Positions 15,087-16,190 of a stretch of DNA of 16,190 bases are shown here, one piece after another. The stretch is from an uncultured Eubacteriales bacterium (lineage in GTDB: Bacteria > Bacillota > Clostridia > Christensenellales > QAND01). The notes beneath the pieces are model-generated. The model was not told where the DNA came from. It did not search any database and saw only the letters and a list, made by a program, of their open reading frames with translations. The stretch covers positions 1-16,190 of the forward strand of contig UREB01000014.1 of the NCBI GenBank assembly GCA_900546685.1, written 5' to 3'. Position numbers and translations under genes: made by a program. Numbering within the stretch: the stretch's first letter is position 1; the number at the start of each line of letters is the position of its first letter.

Positions 15087-16130
15087 TCAGAGAACGGTTT
15101 CCATCTCGAATTTCTCCCAGGGAATATTGACCTCGGCGCCATGGTTTATGATGTCGTCGATATGCAGCAGCAGGGGGAAATCATCCGCCGTAGTCAACCC
15201 GCGCTCGATGAGCTTGCGCACGGCCCGGGCGGTACGCGTGGAAATCACGACGGATTCCAGCGTAATGCCGCTGAGCTGTGCCATGGCATCGTCAAAGGAT
15301 ACACCGCGGCCCAGCAGCGTGCCGATCTTGCGGGTGCGCCCGCCAAAGATGGTGACATACAAATCGCCAACGCCATAGACGATGTTGTCTTCATGCCCAC
15401 CGATGAGCTTGAGCAAACGACGCATTTCGCGGATAGATTGGGCAAACAGGGCTGCTTGGGAATTGTAATGCAGCGTGCCGCCCACACCCTCGATGCGCTC
15501 GGATAGCCCTACGGCCAGGGAAACAGCCAGCGCATAGGCATTTTTCATGGCCACGGCACATTCTACGCCGGTTACATCTGTGGATAGGCAGATGTGGTAA
15601 TAGTCTGTTTCAAAGATGGCCTTAAGACGGCGCAGCACCTCGATATCCGGCCCGCAAAAAGCAACCAGCGTGGGGTCGTGGTCTGCCAGCTCATAGCTGG
15701 TGCAGGGGCCGCCCACGGCGTTGAGACACAGCTTTTTATCGCCCAAGCGCTGGGCATAAAGGTGGGGGAAGGAGATCATGGTACCGTCCTCCAGGTCTTG
15801 CATGCCCTTTGTGATGGAAAGAACTGGCAGAGCTTCCGGCACTTTCGGCAAAATGTTTTCCGCAAACCAGTCTACGCCAAAGCTGCTGACGCCGCCAACC
15901 AAGACATCCGCGCCCTGCATGGCCTCTTCCAGCTGCTCGATTTGATAAAACTTAAATCCCTCGGGGAACGGACGCTTTAGGGTAAGGTGTGTATTGGTCT
16001 TTCTGGCATGGTCGATGATCTCACGGTCCAGATGGGTGCCGACCAGGCGGACTTCATGCCCATTTTCCCGGGCAGGGAATCCGATGGCCGATCCCATCAT
16101 GCCGGCGCCAACGATGGTGATGATGCTCAT
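15087..16130 (-). CDS. gpsA: NAD(P)-dependent glycerol-3-phosphate dehydrogenase (GpsA-like)
   Basis: This enzyme reduces dihydroxyacetone phosphate to sn-glycerol 3-phosphate for phospholipid synthesis in the cytoplasm. The product is 347 aa. The N-terminal Rossmann domain opens with VGAGMMGSAIG (7-17). Active-site positions are K108 (ITKGM), K196 (AMKNAYA), D256 (GVGDL), T260 and R265 in FGGRTRKIG. The family GPxFAxE segment is altered to GGPCTSYEL (140-148). The GGRTRK block is closer to the GGRNRK of eukaryotic GPD1 than to the SRN form of E. coli GpsA, so this is a divergent clade. GGAGAGGAG precedes the ATG. A related glycerol-phosphate or sugar-phosphate dehydrogenase activity cannot be excluded. 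Confidence 0.88.
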   Translation of the reverse strand: MSIITIVGAGMMGSAIGFPARENGHEVRLVGTHLDREIIDHARKTNTHLTLKRPFPEGFKFYQIEQLEEAMQGADVLVGGVSSFGVDWFAENILPKVPEALPVLSITKGMQDLEDGTMISFPHLYAQRLGDKKLCLNAVGGPCTSYELADHDPTLVAFCGPDIEVLRRLKAIFETDYYHICLSTDVTGVECAVAMKNAYALAVSLAVGLSERIEGVGGTLHYNSQAALFAQSIREMRRLLKLIGGHEDNIVYGVGDLYVTIFGGRTRKIGTLLGRGVSFDDAMAQLSGITLESVVISTRTARAVRKLIERGLTTADDFPLLLHIDDIINHGAEVNIPWEKFEMETVL

Positions 16131-16190
16131 TGTAATGCTCCTCTCCAGGCCGTGGCTTTGGCCCTTATACGTTTGACTTTATATACAGTG

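Overview
The window looks like ordinary chromosome of an anaerobic, monoderm Bacillota, most likely class Clostridia. The main reasons are a classic L10 leader in front of rplJ-rplL, strong AGGAGG-type ribosome binding sites, sigma-A-like promoters, a lipoprotein form of the polyamine-binding protein PotD (lipobox cysteine instead of a periplasmic protein), a MepA-like MATE pump with a MarR regulator, and a clostridial-looking GapA. Base composition is moderately GC-rich by eye (I did not count it). I see no tRNA, rRNA, CRISPR array, insertion sequence or phage gene. Nearly all the DNA is accounted for by 14 protein genes and their control signals.

Layout. (1) Positions 1-1228, plus strand: promoter, L10 leader with attenuator, rplJ, rplL and a terminator. 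rpoB does not follow rplL. (2) Positions 1227-3976, minus strand: MATE efflux pump, an overlapping MarR regulator, a terminator, then an alpha/beta hydrolase that meets rplL tail to tail. (3) Positions 4127-5749, minus strand: a YtcJ-type amidohydrolase with its own candidate promoter and terminator. (4) Positions 5829-10203, minus strand: a five-gene polyamine uptake operon reading XRE-cupin regulator, potA, potB, potC, potD. The four pot genes are joined by three identical 4-nt ATGA overlaps and the operon ends in a long perfect hairpin. (5) Positions 10204-10396: a divergent control region with two perfect 17-bp palindromes. (6) Positions 10397-13757, plus strand: a two-domain lipoprotein of unknown function, then two tandem M29 (AmpS/AmpT-type) metallo-aminopeptidase paralogues. 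(7) Positions 13883-14941, plus strand: single-gene gap with terminator. (8) Positions 15047-16130, minus strand: gpsA-like glycerol-3-phosphate dehydrogenase, convergent with gap.

How the genes may work together. The regulator-potABCD block is self-contained: the regulator probably senses polyamine and represses its own operon, PotD captures polyamine at the membrane, PotB and PotC form the channel and PotA drives it. MATE and MarR form an efflux-plus-sensor unit. The M29 pair processes peptides in the cytoplasm. gap and gpsA act around triose phosphate, in glycolysis and in the glycerol-3-phosphate supply for lipids.

I did not find a convincing new system. The most useful second looks are a hydrolase whose catalytic histidine position reads Arg, a gpsA product with a eukaryote-like GGRxRK motif, the palindromes between the regulator and the lipoprotein gene, the unevenly diverged M29 pair, and rplJL detached from rpoBC.
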